From: Acidovorax_G sp046289925
GTDB lineage: Bacteria; Pseudomonadota; Gammaproteobacteria; Burkholderiales; Burkholderiaceae_C
Length of the DNA: 13,731 bases
Assembly: GCA_046289925.1 (NCBI GenBank)
Contig: JBKBUN010000088.1
Coordinates: forward strand, 1 to 13,731
Reading direction: 5' to 3'
The stretch's first letter is position 1; each line of letters begins with the position of its first letter. Below the pieces are notes generated by a model. That model was not told the DNA's origin. It searched no databases and saw nothing but the letters and a program-made list of their open reading frames with translations. The translations under genes and the position numbers were made by a program. Positions 1 through 5,686 of this stretch are shown piece after piece.

Positions 1-727
1 GCCAAAGCGCCGAGAAGTCCACCGCAGGGTCTGCTTGCAGCGCAGCGGTGACCGCCGCCTCCAGCGGTTCGCCTGCGGCGCAGCGGTCGAGCAGCGCACA
101 ACCGGCCATTGGCAAGGCCTGCCAGACCACGGTGTCGCTCGGGCGCGTCAGCAGGCCGGCGTCGCCCTGCCAGGGATGCGCGTCGCTCCAGCCCTGGCCC
201 TCGCGGTGGCAGCGCCACAGCGCAAAGGCCGGGTGGTCGGCGCAGGCCCCCCAGCGTGCCGCCGGGTGGGGTCGCAGGTGCAGCTCTGCCCACTGCCCGG
301 CAGGCTGCCGGGCCAACCAGTCGGCCGACACTGGTGTGGCATCGGCTGCCAGGTGCGATTCGGTCCAGCAGCGGTCCCACCGTGCCACTGCGCTCAGGTA
401 GGGCAGGTCCTGGGCGGGCGCAAAGCCGTCCAGAAAGTCGGCAAAGCCCGCTCCGTAGGCCATGAGCCGGCCGTCGCGGGGCGGATGGGTCTGCACGAAC
501 ACCAGCGCAGCGGCGCGCAGCCAGTCGTCGCCCACGATCTGCGCCACCGTCGGGTACTGGGCCAACAGCGCATCGCTGCAACCCTTGAGCACGGTGTTGC
601 GGTACACGGCAAAGCCTGGGTGCTGTCGCAGGCGTTCAACCCATGCAGCCTCGGGCGTGGCGGCGGGCGGCAGTGGTTCCGGCCGAAGAGCGTCGGCCCA
701 GGCGTCTTGGAAGGCGCTCAGGCGCAT
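1..727 (-). CDS. bufC: BufC-type DUF2063 protein, partial (C-terminus beyond window)
   Basis: The minus-strand frame opens with ATG at 727-725 and stays open to base 1, giving 242 codons with no stop, so the C-terminus is missing. The first residues read MRLSAFQDAWADALRP, followed by a helical N-terminal region that contains FAVYRNTVLKGCSDAL and YPTVAQIVGDDWLRAAALVF. This YR-N-...-L...YP...VG..(F/W) pattern is typical of the N-terminal domain of DUF2063 proteins. In characterised MNIO pathways the DUF2063-type protein is the partner that delivers the precursor peptide to the DUF692 enzyme. Its first 10 bases overlap the end of bufB (718-727), so translation is probably coupled. A DoxX-type bufD often follows in such operons but would lie outside this window. 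The family call rests on sequence pattern and on position directly after a DUF692 gene. Confidence 0.88.
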   Translation of the reverse strand, partial: MRLSAFQDAWADALRPEPLPPAATPEAAWVERLRQHPGFAVYRNTVLKGCSDALLAQYPTVAQIVGDDWLRAAALVFVQTHPPRDGRLMAYGAGFADFLDGFAPAQDLPYLSAVARWDRCWTESHLAADATPVSADWLARQPAGQWAELHLRPHPAARWGACADHPAFALWRCHREGQGWSDAHPWQGDAGLLTRPSDTVVWQALPMAGCALLDRCAAGEPLEAAVTAALQADPAVDFSALW

Positions 728-1608
728 GCGGCAGTCTCCTCGGTACCTGTGCTGAGCAGTTGGCGGTGGGCGGGTGCACGTTCCTGCAGCAGTTCGCTCA
801 GGGGCGGGATGTTTTCGTCGCGTTCGATCAGCACGGGCACTGGGCCCGTGCGGGGCAGCACCTCTGCCAGCAGTGCCCACACCGCTGCGCTTACCGGCGC
901 GTCGTGGCTGTCGATCCACAGCGCATCGCCCAGCGTCGGGTCGGCATGGTGGCCTGCCAGGTGGATTTCGCTCACGGCCTGCAGTGGGTAGGCATTCAGG
1001 TAGTCCTGCGCGCAGGTGCCCAGGTTGTGGCTGGCCACGGCCACGTTGTTCAGGTCCAGCAGCAAGCTGCAACCCGTGCGGCGCACCAGTTCGGACAGGA
1101 AGTCGGGCTCGCTCCAGTCGTGTTCTTCAAGCGGCAGATAGTGGGCTGGGTTTTCGATGGCGATCGTGCGGCCCAAGGCGGTCTGCGTGCGGTCGATGTT
1201 GTCGGCCACGCGCTGCAGCGCTGCGTGGGTGCGCGGCAGTGGCAGCAGGTCGGGGTGGTACACGCCCCGCCAGGCCGACCAGGCAAGGTGCTCCGACACG
1301 CACATCGGCTCGATGCGGCGCACCAGCGCCGCCAGGCGCGCGAGGTGCGCAGCGTCCACCGGCGCATCGGCGCCGAGCGACAGCGACACGCCGTGCAGCG
1401 ACACCGGATGCCGCGCCCGGATGGCTTCGAGCCAAGCGAGGCGCGGTCCGCCATCGGCCAGATAGTTTTCGGGGTGCACCTCCCACCACAGGCCTGGGGC
1501 CTTGCAGGCCAGGGCCTCGGCATAGTGCTGGGGCTTGAGCGACAGCCCCGCCGTGGCCTGGGCCCGGCGGTGCGGGGCTGCAGGCCCGTGCGCGGGGGGG
1601 GCGTGCAT
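718..1608 (-). CDS. bufB: BufB, DUF692 multinuclear iron-dependent oxidase (MNIO)
   Basis: This 296-residue protein has the full set of DUF692 motifs in a TIM-barrel order: EVHPENY (43-49), LHGVSLSLG with H72, SEHLAWS with H107, IENPAHY with E152, LLDLNNVAVASHN with D185, N187 and H194, EIHLAGH with H216, DSHD with D233 and H235, and IERDENIP with E262. In MNIO enzymes these His, Asp, Glu and Asn residues hold two or three iron atoms. The family oxidatively modifies cysteines of RiPP precursors; in bufferins they become thiooxazole-type heterocycles that bind copper. Its likely substrate is BufA, encoded 4 bp upstream on the same strand. No strong ribosome site precedes the ATG at 1608, so coupling to bufA is likely. 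The first 20 or so residues are low-complexity, and a slightly later start cannot be excluded. All metal ligands I expect are present, so the enzyme should be active. Confidence 0.95.
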   Translation of the reverse strand: MHAPPAHGPAAPHRRAQATAGLSLKPQHYAEALACKAPGLWWEVHPENYLADGGPRLAWLEAIRARHPVSLHGVSLSLGADAPVDAAHLARLAALVRRIEPMCVSEHLAWSAWRGVYHPDLLPLPRTHAALQRVADNIDRTQTALGRTIAIENPAHYLPLEEHDWSEPDFLSELVRRTGCSLLLDLNNVAVASHNLGTCAQDYLNAYPLQAVSEIHLAGHHADPTLGDALWIDSHDAPVSAAVWALLAEVLPRTGPVPVLIERDENIPPLSELLQERAPAHRQLLSTGTEETAACA

Positions 1609-1612
1609 GGGC

Positions 1613-1903
1613 TCAGGCCTTGATGGGCGAGAGCGAGCCCATGCCCTTGGGCGTCTTGATGCTGGTGCAGGTGCCGGCGGGCACGTACTTCCAGGCGTTG
1701 CCCTGGTAGTCCACCTTCGAGGTGCCTGCGCAGGTGGTGCCCGGGCCGGCGGCGCAGTCGTTCTTGCCGGCCAGCGAGACGCCGTAACACTTCTCCATGG
1801 CGGGCTTGGCCGTGTCCTGGGCGTGTGCGCTGGGGGTGAAGACGGCGGCCGAAGCCAGGGCGGCCAGGGCCAGGGCGCCGAGCGAAGCAGAGGTGGTGGT
1901 CAT
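1613..1903 (-). CDS. bufA: BufA, DUF2282 bufferin precursor with signal peptide
   Basis: This is a 96-residue precursor. The ATG at 1903 is fixed by an AGGAG at 1915-1911, seven bases upstream; a longer open frame to 2071 has no such site. Residues 1-28 form a Sec-type signal peptide (a hydrophobic alanine/leucine stretch ending AHA, with likely cleavage before Q29). The mature part carries four cysteines, C39, C50, C58 and C79, in the family pattern EKCYG, GKNDC, GTTC and AGTC. Bufferins of this kind (BufA1 class) are RiPPs whose cysteines are modified by BufB with BufC before export; the product chelates copper in the periplasm and protects against excess metal. The gene heads the operon bufA-bufB-bufC. 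It has a predicted ECF-type promoter at 2148-2173 and an unusually long leader that contains a hairpin repeat. Which cysteines are modified cannot be read from sequence alone. Confidence 0.95.
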   Translation of the reverse strand: MTTTSASLGALALAALASAAVFTPSAHAQDTAKPAMEKCYGVSLAGKNDCAAGPGTTCAGTSKVDYQGNAWKYVPAGTCTSIKTPKGMGSLSPIKA

Positions 1904-1974
1904 GGTGAAACTCCTGTGAAGTGGCGCACAACAGGCGCCAGGTGGATGACAGCGGCACCCCATGCGCCGCGTCC

Positions 1975-2138
1975 AGGAGCCTGTCGGACTTGGGGCGTCG
2001 AAAGCGAAAATGAGCCCCAGCGAGGACAGTTTTCGCCGTATTTGCAGCCCCATAGCGGGGCTATGGGCCAAAAGACGGCGAAAAATGGACCGCTGCGGCC
2101 CATTTGCAGCCGACGATTCCCAAGTCCGACAGGCTCCT
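1975..2138. repeat. Hairpin-forming dispersed repeat, copy 1 (MITE-like)
   Basis: A 164-bp element with perfect 20-bp terminal inverted repeats: AGGAGCCTGTCGGACTTGGG (1975-1994) and its exact complement at 2119-2138. Nested inside are more complementary pairs: GTCG 1997-2000 with CGAC 2111-2114; CCCCAGCG 2015-2022 with CGCTGCGG 2091-2098 (one mismatch); TTTTCGCCGT 2030-2039 with ACGGCGAAAA 2075-2084; and CCCATAGC 2049-2056 with GCTATGGG 2060-2067 around a GGG loop. The whole element can thus fold into one long stem. It encodes nothing convincing and recurs at 9005-9154, so it is a dispersed repeat, perhaps a non-autonomous transposable element. No clear target-site duplication is visible. It lies between the bufA promoter and the bufA start. 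Confidence 0.9.
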
Positions 2139-2147
2139 AGGGTGTAA

Positions 2148-2173
2148 TTCGCTGCCGGAGCGCCACCGGTTAC
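2148..2173 (-). promoter_or_regulatory. Predicted ECF (SigF-type) promoter for bufABC
   Basis: On the minus strand GTAACC (2173-2168) is followed after exactly 16 bases by CGAA (2151-2148). This is the same -35/-10 pair, with the same spacing, as the promoter of the divergent sigma gene. As I recall, it also matches the GTAACC/CGAA consensus reported for Caulobacter SigF. Transcription should begin near 2141 and run into the hairpin repeat and then bufA, giving a leader of roughly 240 nt. Confidence 0.85.
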
Positions 2174-2207
2174 GGTGCGCGCAGAAAATTTTTTGGGGGT
2201 GGTGGCT

Positions 2208-2233
2208 GTAACCCGTACGCCCCCTGTGTCGAA
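2208..2233 (+). promoter_or_regulatory. Predicted ECF (SigF-type) autoregulatory promoter for sigF-nrsF
   Basis: GTAACC (2208-2213) and CGAA (2230-2233) are separated by 16 bases on the plus strand. The expected transcription start near 2240 leaves a very short leader before the ATG at 2254, just enough for the GGAGAG at 2245-2250. Presence of the same motif on both sides of this intergenic region implies that the sigma factor drives its own operon and the bufferin operon. The two -35 boxes lie 34 bp apart and flank an A/T tract at about 2184-2194. Confidence 0.85.
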
Positions 2234-2253
2234 CTAGCTGGCGTGGAGAGTGC

Positions 2254-2796
2254 ATGGAGACCGAAGAGCGGCTCAAGGACCTGATGCAGCGCGGGCTGGC
2301 CGGCGAAGCGGCGGCGTACCAGCAGTTTTTGAAACTGCTGAGTGCCCACCTGCGCGCCTTTGTGCGGCGGCGGCTGGCGCAATGGCCTGACGTGGCGGAA
2401 GACCTGGTGCAGGAGGTGCTGCTGGCCGTGCACCACCAGCGGCACACCTACGACACCACGCTGCCCGTGACCGCCTGGGCCCATGCAATCGCCCGCTACA
2501 AGCTGGTGGATTGGTGGCGAGCCCATGCGGGCAAGCAGGCCCTGCATGTGCCGCTGGACGACGTGCAGGAATTGTTTGCCGCTACCGACACCGAGGCGCG
2601 CGAGGCCCAGCGGGATCTGGCGCAACTGCTGCAAACGCTGCCCGAGCGCCAGCGGCTGCCCATCGTGCACGTGAAGCTCGAAGGGCTGTCGGTGGCCGAA
2701 ACCGCCCAGCGCACGGGCATGACCGAGTCCGCCGTGAAGGTGGGCATACACCGGGGGCTCAAGGCTTTGAGCGCCCGGATCCAGGGGATGCGATGA
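2254..2796 (+). CDS. sigF: ECF RNA polymerase sigma factor, SigF-like
   Basis: This 180-residue protein has the two sigma domains only. Region 2 spans about residues 20-93 (AEDLVQEVLLAVH, then TYDTTLPVTAWAHAIARYKLVDWWR split across regions 2.3 and 2.4). Region 4 spans about 122-175 (LLQTLPERQRLPIV, then SVAETAQRTGMTESAVKVGIHRGLKAL, a helix-turn-helix). There is no region 1 or 3, as usual for ECF factors. The downstream, overlapping DUF1109 anti-sigma gene places it with Caulobacter SigF-type ECFs, which respond to heavy metals. The ATG at 2254 has GGAGAG a few bases upstream and a matching promoter at 2208-2233, so the gene is probably autoregulated. Its other likely target is the divergent bufABC operon. 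The subgroup is inferred from context and motif, not from a tree. Confidence 0.93.
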   Translation: METEERLKDLMQRGLAGEAAAYQQFLKLLSAHLRAFVRRRLAQWPDVAEDLVQEVLLAVHHQRHTYDTTLPVTAWAHAIARYKLVDWWRAHAGKQALHVPLDDVQELFAATDTEAREAQRDLAQLLQTLPERQRLPIVHVKLEGLSVAETAQRTGMTESAVKVGIHRGLKALSARIQGMR

Positions 2797-3434
2797 AAAC
2801 CGATGACCTGATCGATTGGCTGGCCCACGACGCACCGCCCGTGCCACGGCGCGCCGTGCCGCGCCGCTTGGGGGCGGGCGTGGCGCTGGGGCTTGCAGGC
2901 GCGGCCGTGCTGATGGCGGCCGTGTTTGGCCTACGGCCCGAACTGGCCCGCATGGCCGCCGAGCCCATGTTCTGGGGCAAGCTGGCCTATGTGACCGCGG
3001 TGGCCGCGGTGGCGTTGGCGCTGCTGTGGCGGCTAGGCCGCCCGGGGGCGCGCGTGGGGGCTGCGCCATGGGCCTTGGCGCTGCCGGTGGGCCTGATGGC
3101 TTGGGCGGCGTTTGCCACGCTGTGGCAGGCCCTTCCGGGCGAGCGCATGGCGCTGGTGCTGGGCAGCACCTGGCGCACCTGTCCGTTCAACATCGCCCTG
3201 CTGTCGCTACCGGCGCTGGGCGCGGCGCTGTGGGCCTTGCGCGGCGCAGCGCCCACGCGCCTGCCGGCGGCTGGGGCAGCGGCAGGCCTGTTGGCTGGGG
3301 CGCTGGGGGCGCTGGCCTATGCGCTGCATTGCCCGGAGCTGCAGGCGCCGTTCCTGCTCGTGTGGTACCTGGCAGGCATGGCCGTGCCCACGGTGGTGGG
3401 CGGCTGGCTGGGGCCGCGGGTGCTGCGCTGGTAA
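2793..3434 (+). CDS. nrsF: NrsF-type DUF1109 membrane anti-sigma factor
   Basis: The gene starts at ATG 2793 within the ATGA overlap with the sigma gene stop, so the two are translationally coupled. The product has 213 residues. A short cytoplasmic N-terminus (MKTDDLIDWLAHDAPPVPRR) is followed by about six hydrophobic segments, near residues 29-47, 62-80, 93-111, 134-151, 160-178 and 188-208. Two cysteines stand out, C130 (STWRTCPFN) and C180 (ALHCPE). Both the motifs and the 50-residue spacing match the conserved cysteine pair of Caulobacter NrsF, which is needed for release of SigF under metal stress. It should hold the sigma factor at the membrane until metal or thiol modification of these cysteines. 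No other anti-sigma candidate is nearby. Confidence 0.92.
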   Translation: MKTDDLIDWLAHDAPPVPRRAVPRRLGAGVALGLAGAAVLMAAVFGLRPELARMAAEPMFWGKLAYVTAVAAVALALLWRLGRPGARVGAAPWALALPVGLMAWAAFATLWQALPGERMALVLGSTWRTCPFNIALLSLPALGAALWALRGAAPTRLPAAGAAAGLLAGALGALAYALHCPELQAPFLLVWYLAGMAVPTVVGGWLGPRVLRW

Positions 3435-3465
3435 GGCGGGTGGCCGCGCGGGTGGTCGCGGCGCT

Positions 3466-4716
3466 TCAGGCCTGCGGCAGGGTAGCCATGGCCTGCGCGA
3501 TCGCGGCTACGCGTGCGGCGTGGATGCGTTCGCCCACCTGCGGCCCGCGCAGGCCCTGTGCGGCGGCTTCGGCCGCAATCGGGGCCGTGGCCACGGCCAG
3601 CGCAGCCTGCAGCGCAGCCCACAGCCGGGGGCGCTGCGGGTAGGGGCGGTCTTCCAAGCCCAGGCGGCCGCGGGCGTCGCATTCGCAGGCGAGCAGCACC
3701 TCGGCAAAGCGCGCGGGCTTGCGCAGCGCGTCGCAGCGCTCGAGCAGTCGCACCAGCGCGGCGGGCGAGAGCTCGGCACTGCGGTGGATATGGCCGTGCT
3801 CGCGCGCCACCACGTCGGCCAGTTCGCGGCAGTCCGCTGGCACGCGCAGGCGCTCGCACACGCCCTGCAGCAGTCGCGCGCTGCGCTGTTCGTGGCCGAT
3901 ATGGCGCGGCAGCACGTCGGCCGGGGTGGTGCCTTTGCCCAGGTCGTGCGTGAGGCAGGCAAAGCGCACCGCCAGCGGGGCCTGCAACTGCGCCGCCATG
4001 TCCAGCACCATCATCAGGTGCACGCCAGTGTCCACCTCGGGGTGGTACTCGGCGCGCTGGGGCACGCCCCAGAGCCGGTCCACCTCGGGCAGCAGCACGC
4101 CCAGCGCTCCGCAGGCGCGCAGCACCTCGAACATGCGCGAGGGCCGCGCCTCCATCAGCCCGCGGGCAAGTTCTTGCCACACGCGCTCGGGCACCAGGTG
4201 GTCGGCTTCGCCGTGCGCCACCATCTCGCGCATCAAGGCCAGGGTTTCGGGGGCCACGGCAAAGTCGGTGAAACGCGCGGCAAAGCGGGCCACGCGCAGG
4301 ATGCGCACCGGGTCCTCGCGGAAGGCGTCGGTCACGTGGCGTAGCACGCGGGCTTGTAGATCCTGCACGCCACCAAATGGATCAAAAAGCTCGCTTGTGC
4401 TTGTCCAATCAGCAGGAGCAGCTATCGAATTGATAGTAAGGTCGCGGCGTGCCAGGTCTTGCTCCAGCGTCACGTCGGGGCTGCTGTGCACTACAAAGCC
4501 GCGGTAGCCGCGACCGCTTTTGCGTTCGGTGCGGGCGAGCGCGTACTCCTCGCGCGTGTCAGGGTGCAGGAAGACCGGGAAATCCCGCCCTACGGGCAGG
4601 TAGCCAGCGGCTTCCATCTGCTCGGGCGTGGCACCCACCACCACCCAGTCGTGGTCGTTCACGGGGCGGCCGAGCAACTGGTCGCGCACGGCACCCCCCA
4701 CCATGTAGATCTGCAT
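3466..4716 (-). CDS. cca: CCA tRNA nucleotidyltransferase (multifunctional, with HD domain)
   Basis: This 416-residue protein adds or repairs the 3' CCA end of tRNAs. The N-terminus shows the class II nucleotidyltransferase core: GGAVRD (7-12), NDHDW with metal-binding D21 and D23, and LARRDLTIN (88-96) for the sugar/base pocket. The C-terminal half carries an HD phosphohydrolase domain with HLMMVLDMA and LTHDLGKG (H257, D258), as in the roughly 412-residue E. coli multifunctional enzyme. Residues 97-112 (SIAAPADWTSTSELFD) are coded by an unusually AT-rich patch at about 4381-4437 that resembles a dispersed repeat. The gene converges on nrsF with a 31-bp gap and diverges from the coiled-coil gene. 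The start at 4716 is chosen because MQIYMVGGAVRD is the canonical beginning of the family. Confidence 0.97.
   Translation of the reverse strand: MQIYMVGGAVRDQLLGRPVNDHDWVVVGATPEQMEAAGYLPVGRDFPVFLHPDTREEYALARTERKSGRGYRGFVVHSSPDVTLEQDLARRDLTINSIAAPADWTSTSELFDPFGGVQDLQARVLRHVTDAFREDPVRILRVARFAARFTDFAVAPETLALMREMVAHGEADHLVPERVWQELARGLMEARPSRMFEVLRACGALGVLLPEVDRLWGVPQRAEYHPEVDTGVHLMMVLDMAAQLQAPLAVRFACLTHDLGKGTTPADVLPRHIGHEQRSARLLQGVCERLRVPADCRELADVVAREHGHIHRSAELSPAALVRLLERCDALRKPARFAEVLLACECDARGRLGLEDRPYPQRPRLWAALQAALAVATAPIAAEAAAQGLRGPQVGERIHAARVAAIAQAMATLPQA
4381..4437. repeat. Possible repeat-derived AT-rich insert within cca
   Basis: A stretch of under 60 bases is clearly more AT-rich than the rest of cca. 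It includes GCTTGTCCAATCAGC and GCAGCTATCGAATTGATAG on the plus strand. From memory these resemble a common Comamonadaceae repeat with GCTTATCCAATAAGCGC and AGCAGCTATCAAA-type segments. The frame stays open and encodes a loop a few residues longer than in E. coli Cca. The repeat identity is recollection, not a search result. Confidence 0.45.
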
Positions 4717-4739
4717 GCGGGCAGTGTAGGGGAGGGCGC

Positions 4740-4768
4740 TGGCCGCTTGGGCGTGCCGGGCTTATAGT
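4740..4768 (+). promoter_or_regulatory. Weak candidate sigma-70 promoter for the coiled-coil gene
   Basis: TATAGT (4763-4768) is a reasonable -10 box 49 bases before the ATG at 4817. The hexamer 17 bases upstream, TGGCCG (4740-4745), is a poor -35. This is the best candidate in the 100-bp gap between cca and the divergent gene. Confidence 0.3.
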
Positions 4769-4816
4769 GCGACGCCACACGGCCTTGGTGGCCGCTGCCC
4801 AGATGTTGGAACTGCC

Positions 4817-5347
4817 ATGAACCGACCGCCCGCTCCCACCCCGTCGCCCCCGCTCGCGGCTTCGCTGCTCATCGTGCAGCCGCAGGCCGACGGCAGCATC
4901 GCCGTGCCCCCGCCTCCCGCGGCCGATCCTGTGGCAGCGGCCGTGGCGGCGCTGCAGGCCGAGCAGGCGCCCGGCCCCGACGAGGTGCAGGCTCTGCAGG
5001 CTCGGGTCGAGGCGCTCAAAGAACAGCTCGATGCGCTGCAGGAGGTGCTCAACCGCCCGCTGTCGGAGATCTTGGACGAGCGTGACCGCTTCCGCGACGC
5101 TGCCAAGGCCTGGGATGCGTTCGGTGCGATGTGGGTGCTGGCGCAGCGGGCCATGCGCCGCGTGGCCATGGATCTGGCCGCGCAGCAGGGCGTGAGCGAG
5201 GCCGAGGTGGTGCGGCGCGCGATGGAGTACGCGAACCGCGTGCTCAATGTGGAGGACGAAGACCTGGGCGGCTCGCTCTCTGAAGCGCAGCTTGCGCACA
5301 TCGCCCGGCACAAGGCCGCGCTGCGCAAGCAGTTCCGCCAGGGCTGA
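4817..5347 (+). CDS. Conserved-looking coiled-coil protein of unknown function
   Basis: I do not recognise a family. The 176-residue product begins with a proline-rich, probably disordered segment (1-57, with PAPTPSPP and PPPPAADP). A charged helix with heptad character follows (about 55-80, VQALQARVEALKEQLDALQEVL), then a helical, basic and acidic C-terminal half (PLSEILDERDRFRDAAKAWDAF; VVRRAMEYANRVLNVEDEDL; a basic tail HKAALRKQFRQG). There is no signal peptide, although residues 13-20 are mildly hydrophobic, and there are no cysteines. Codon use is GC-rich at third positions like its neighbours, which supports a real gene. It stands alone, divergent from cca by 100 bp and convergent with the pseudogene that follows. 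The start at 4817 has only a weak GGA upstream. A cytoplasmic structural or nucleic-acid-binding protein is possible, but this is not shown. Confidence 0.75.
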   Translation: MNRPPAPTPSPPLAASLLIVQPQADGSIAVPPPPAADPVAAAVAALQAEQAPGPDEVQALQARVEALKEQLDALQEVLNRPLSEILDERDRFRDAAKAWDAFGAMWVLAQRAMRRVAMDLAAQQGVSEAEVVRRAMEYANRVLNVEDEDLGGSLSEAQLAHIARHKAALRKQFRQG

Positions 5348-5360
5348 GGCGGCGTGCGCC

Positions 5361-5676
5361 TGCGCCGAACACCGGGCCGAAGAAGCTGCGCGCGCAGTGC
5401 ACGATGCAGTCGGTCCCGTCGGCGTATCGGAAGGTCGTCAGGCAGTCGGGGGGCTTGCAGCGACCGCTGGCGCTACGCCTTGTAGGCGGCCAGGCTGTCA
5501 AAGCTGAACAGCGCCAGCGCGATGTTGTGGGCGCCTTCGCTGGGCAGGAAGCAGCCATGGTGCCGGCCACCGAATTTTTCGACGAGCGGGGTCCACAGGC
5601 GGGCGCAGTGCTCGCACTCGAAGGGCTTGCGCGGGTTGCGCGGGTTGCGCGCGTAGCGCAGCGTGGCGGTGACGGC
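5361..5676 (-). pseudogene. Decayed NIPSNAP-family gene
   Basis: Reading the minus strand gives a NIPSNAP-like sequence that no single frame carries. Codons from 5676 read VTATLRYARNP, then ECEHCARLWTPLVEKFGG and HHGCFLPSEGAHNIALALF, then SFDSLAAYKA and a TAG at 5475-5473 where the family normally has a tyrosine (AY..YR). After the stop, a run of six C (one too many) shifts the frame, and the remainder (DCLTTFRYADGTDCIVHCARSFFGPVFG) continues in another frame. The expected start codon position (5676-5674) reads GCC rather than ATG. A nine-base duplication gives RNPRNPR. Three independent lesions argue for decay rather than a sequencing slip. It lies directly downstream of the GST gene and was probably once co-transcribed with it. 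Family assignment is from motif memory. Confidence 0.8.
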
Positions 5677-5686
5677 CAGGGCCGTC

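Noticed and set aside
35..991. Long plus-strand open frames across the bufB/bufC region
   Set aside because: They are antisense to bufC and bufB, which have convincing family motifs. High GC content produces such long shadow frames.
1904..2071. N-terminal extension of BufA up to 2071
   Set aside because: It runs through the hairpin repeat, lacks a ribosome site, and would bury the signal peptide; AGGAG before the ATG at 1903 fixes the start.
3435..3465. Terminator between convergent nrsF and cca
   Set aside because: Only 31 bases of GC-rich sequence with no clear stem and no T-tract.
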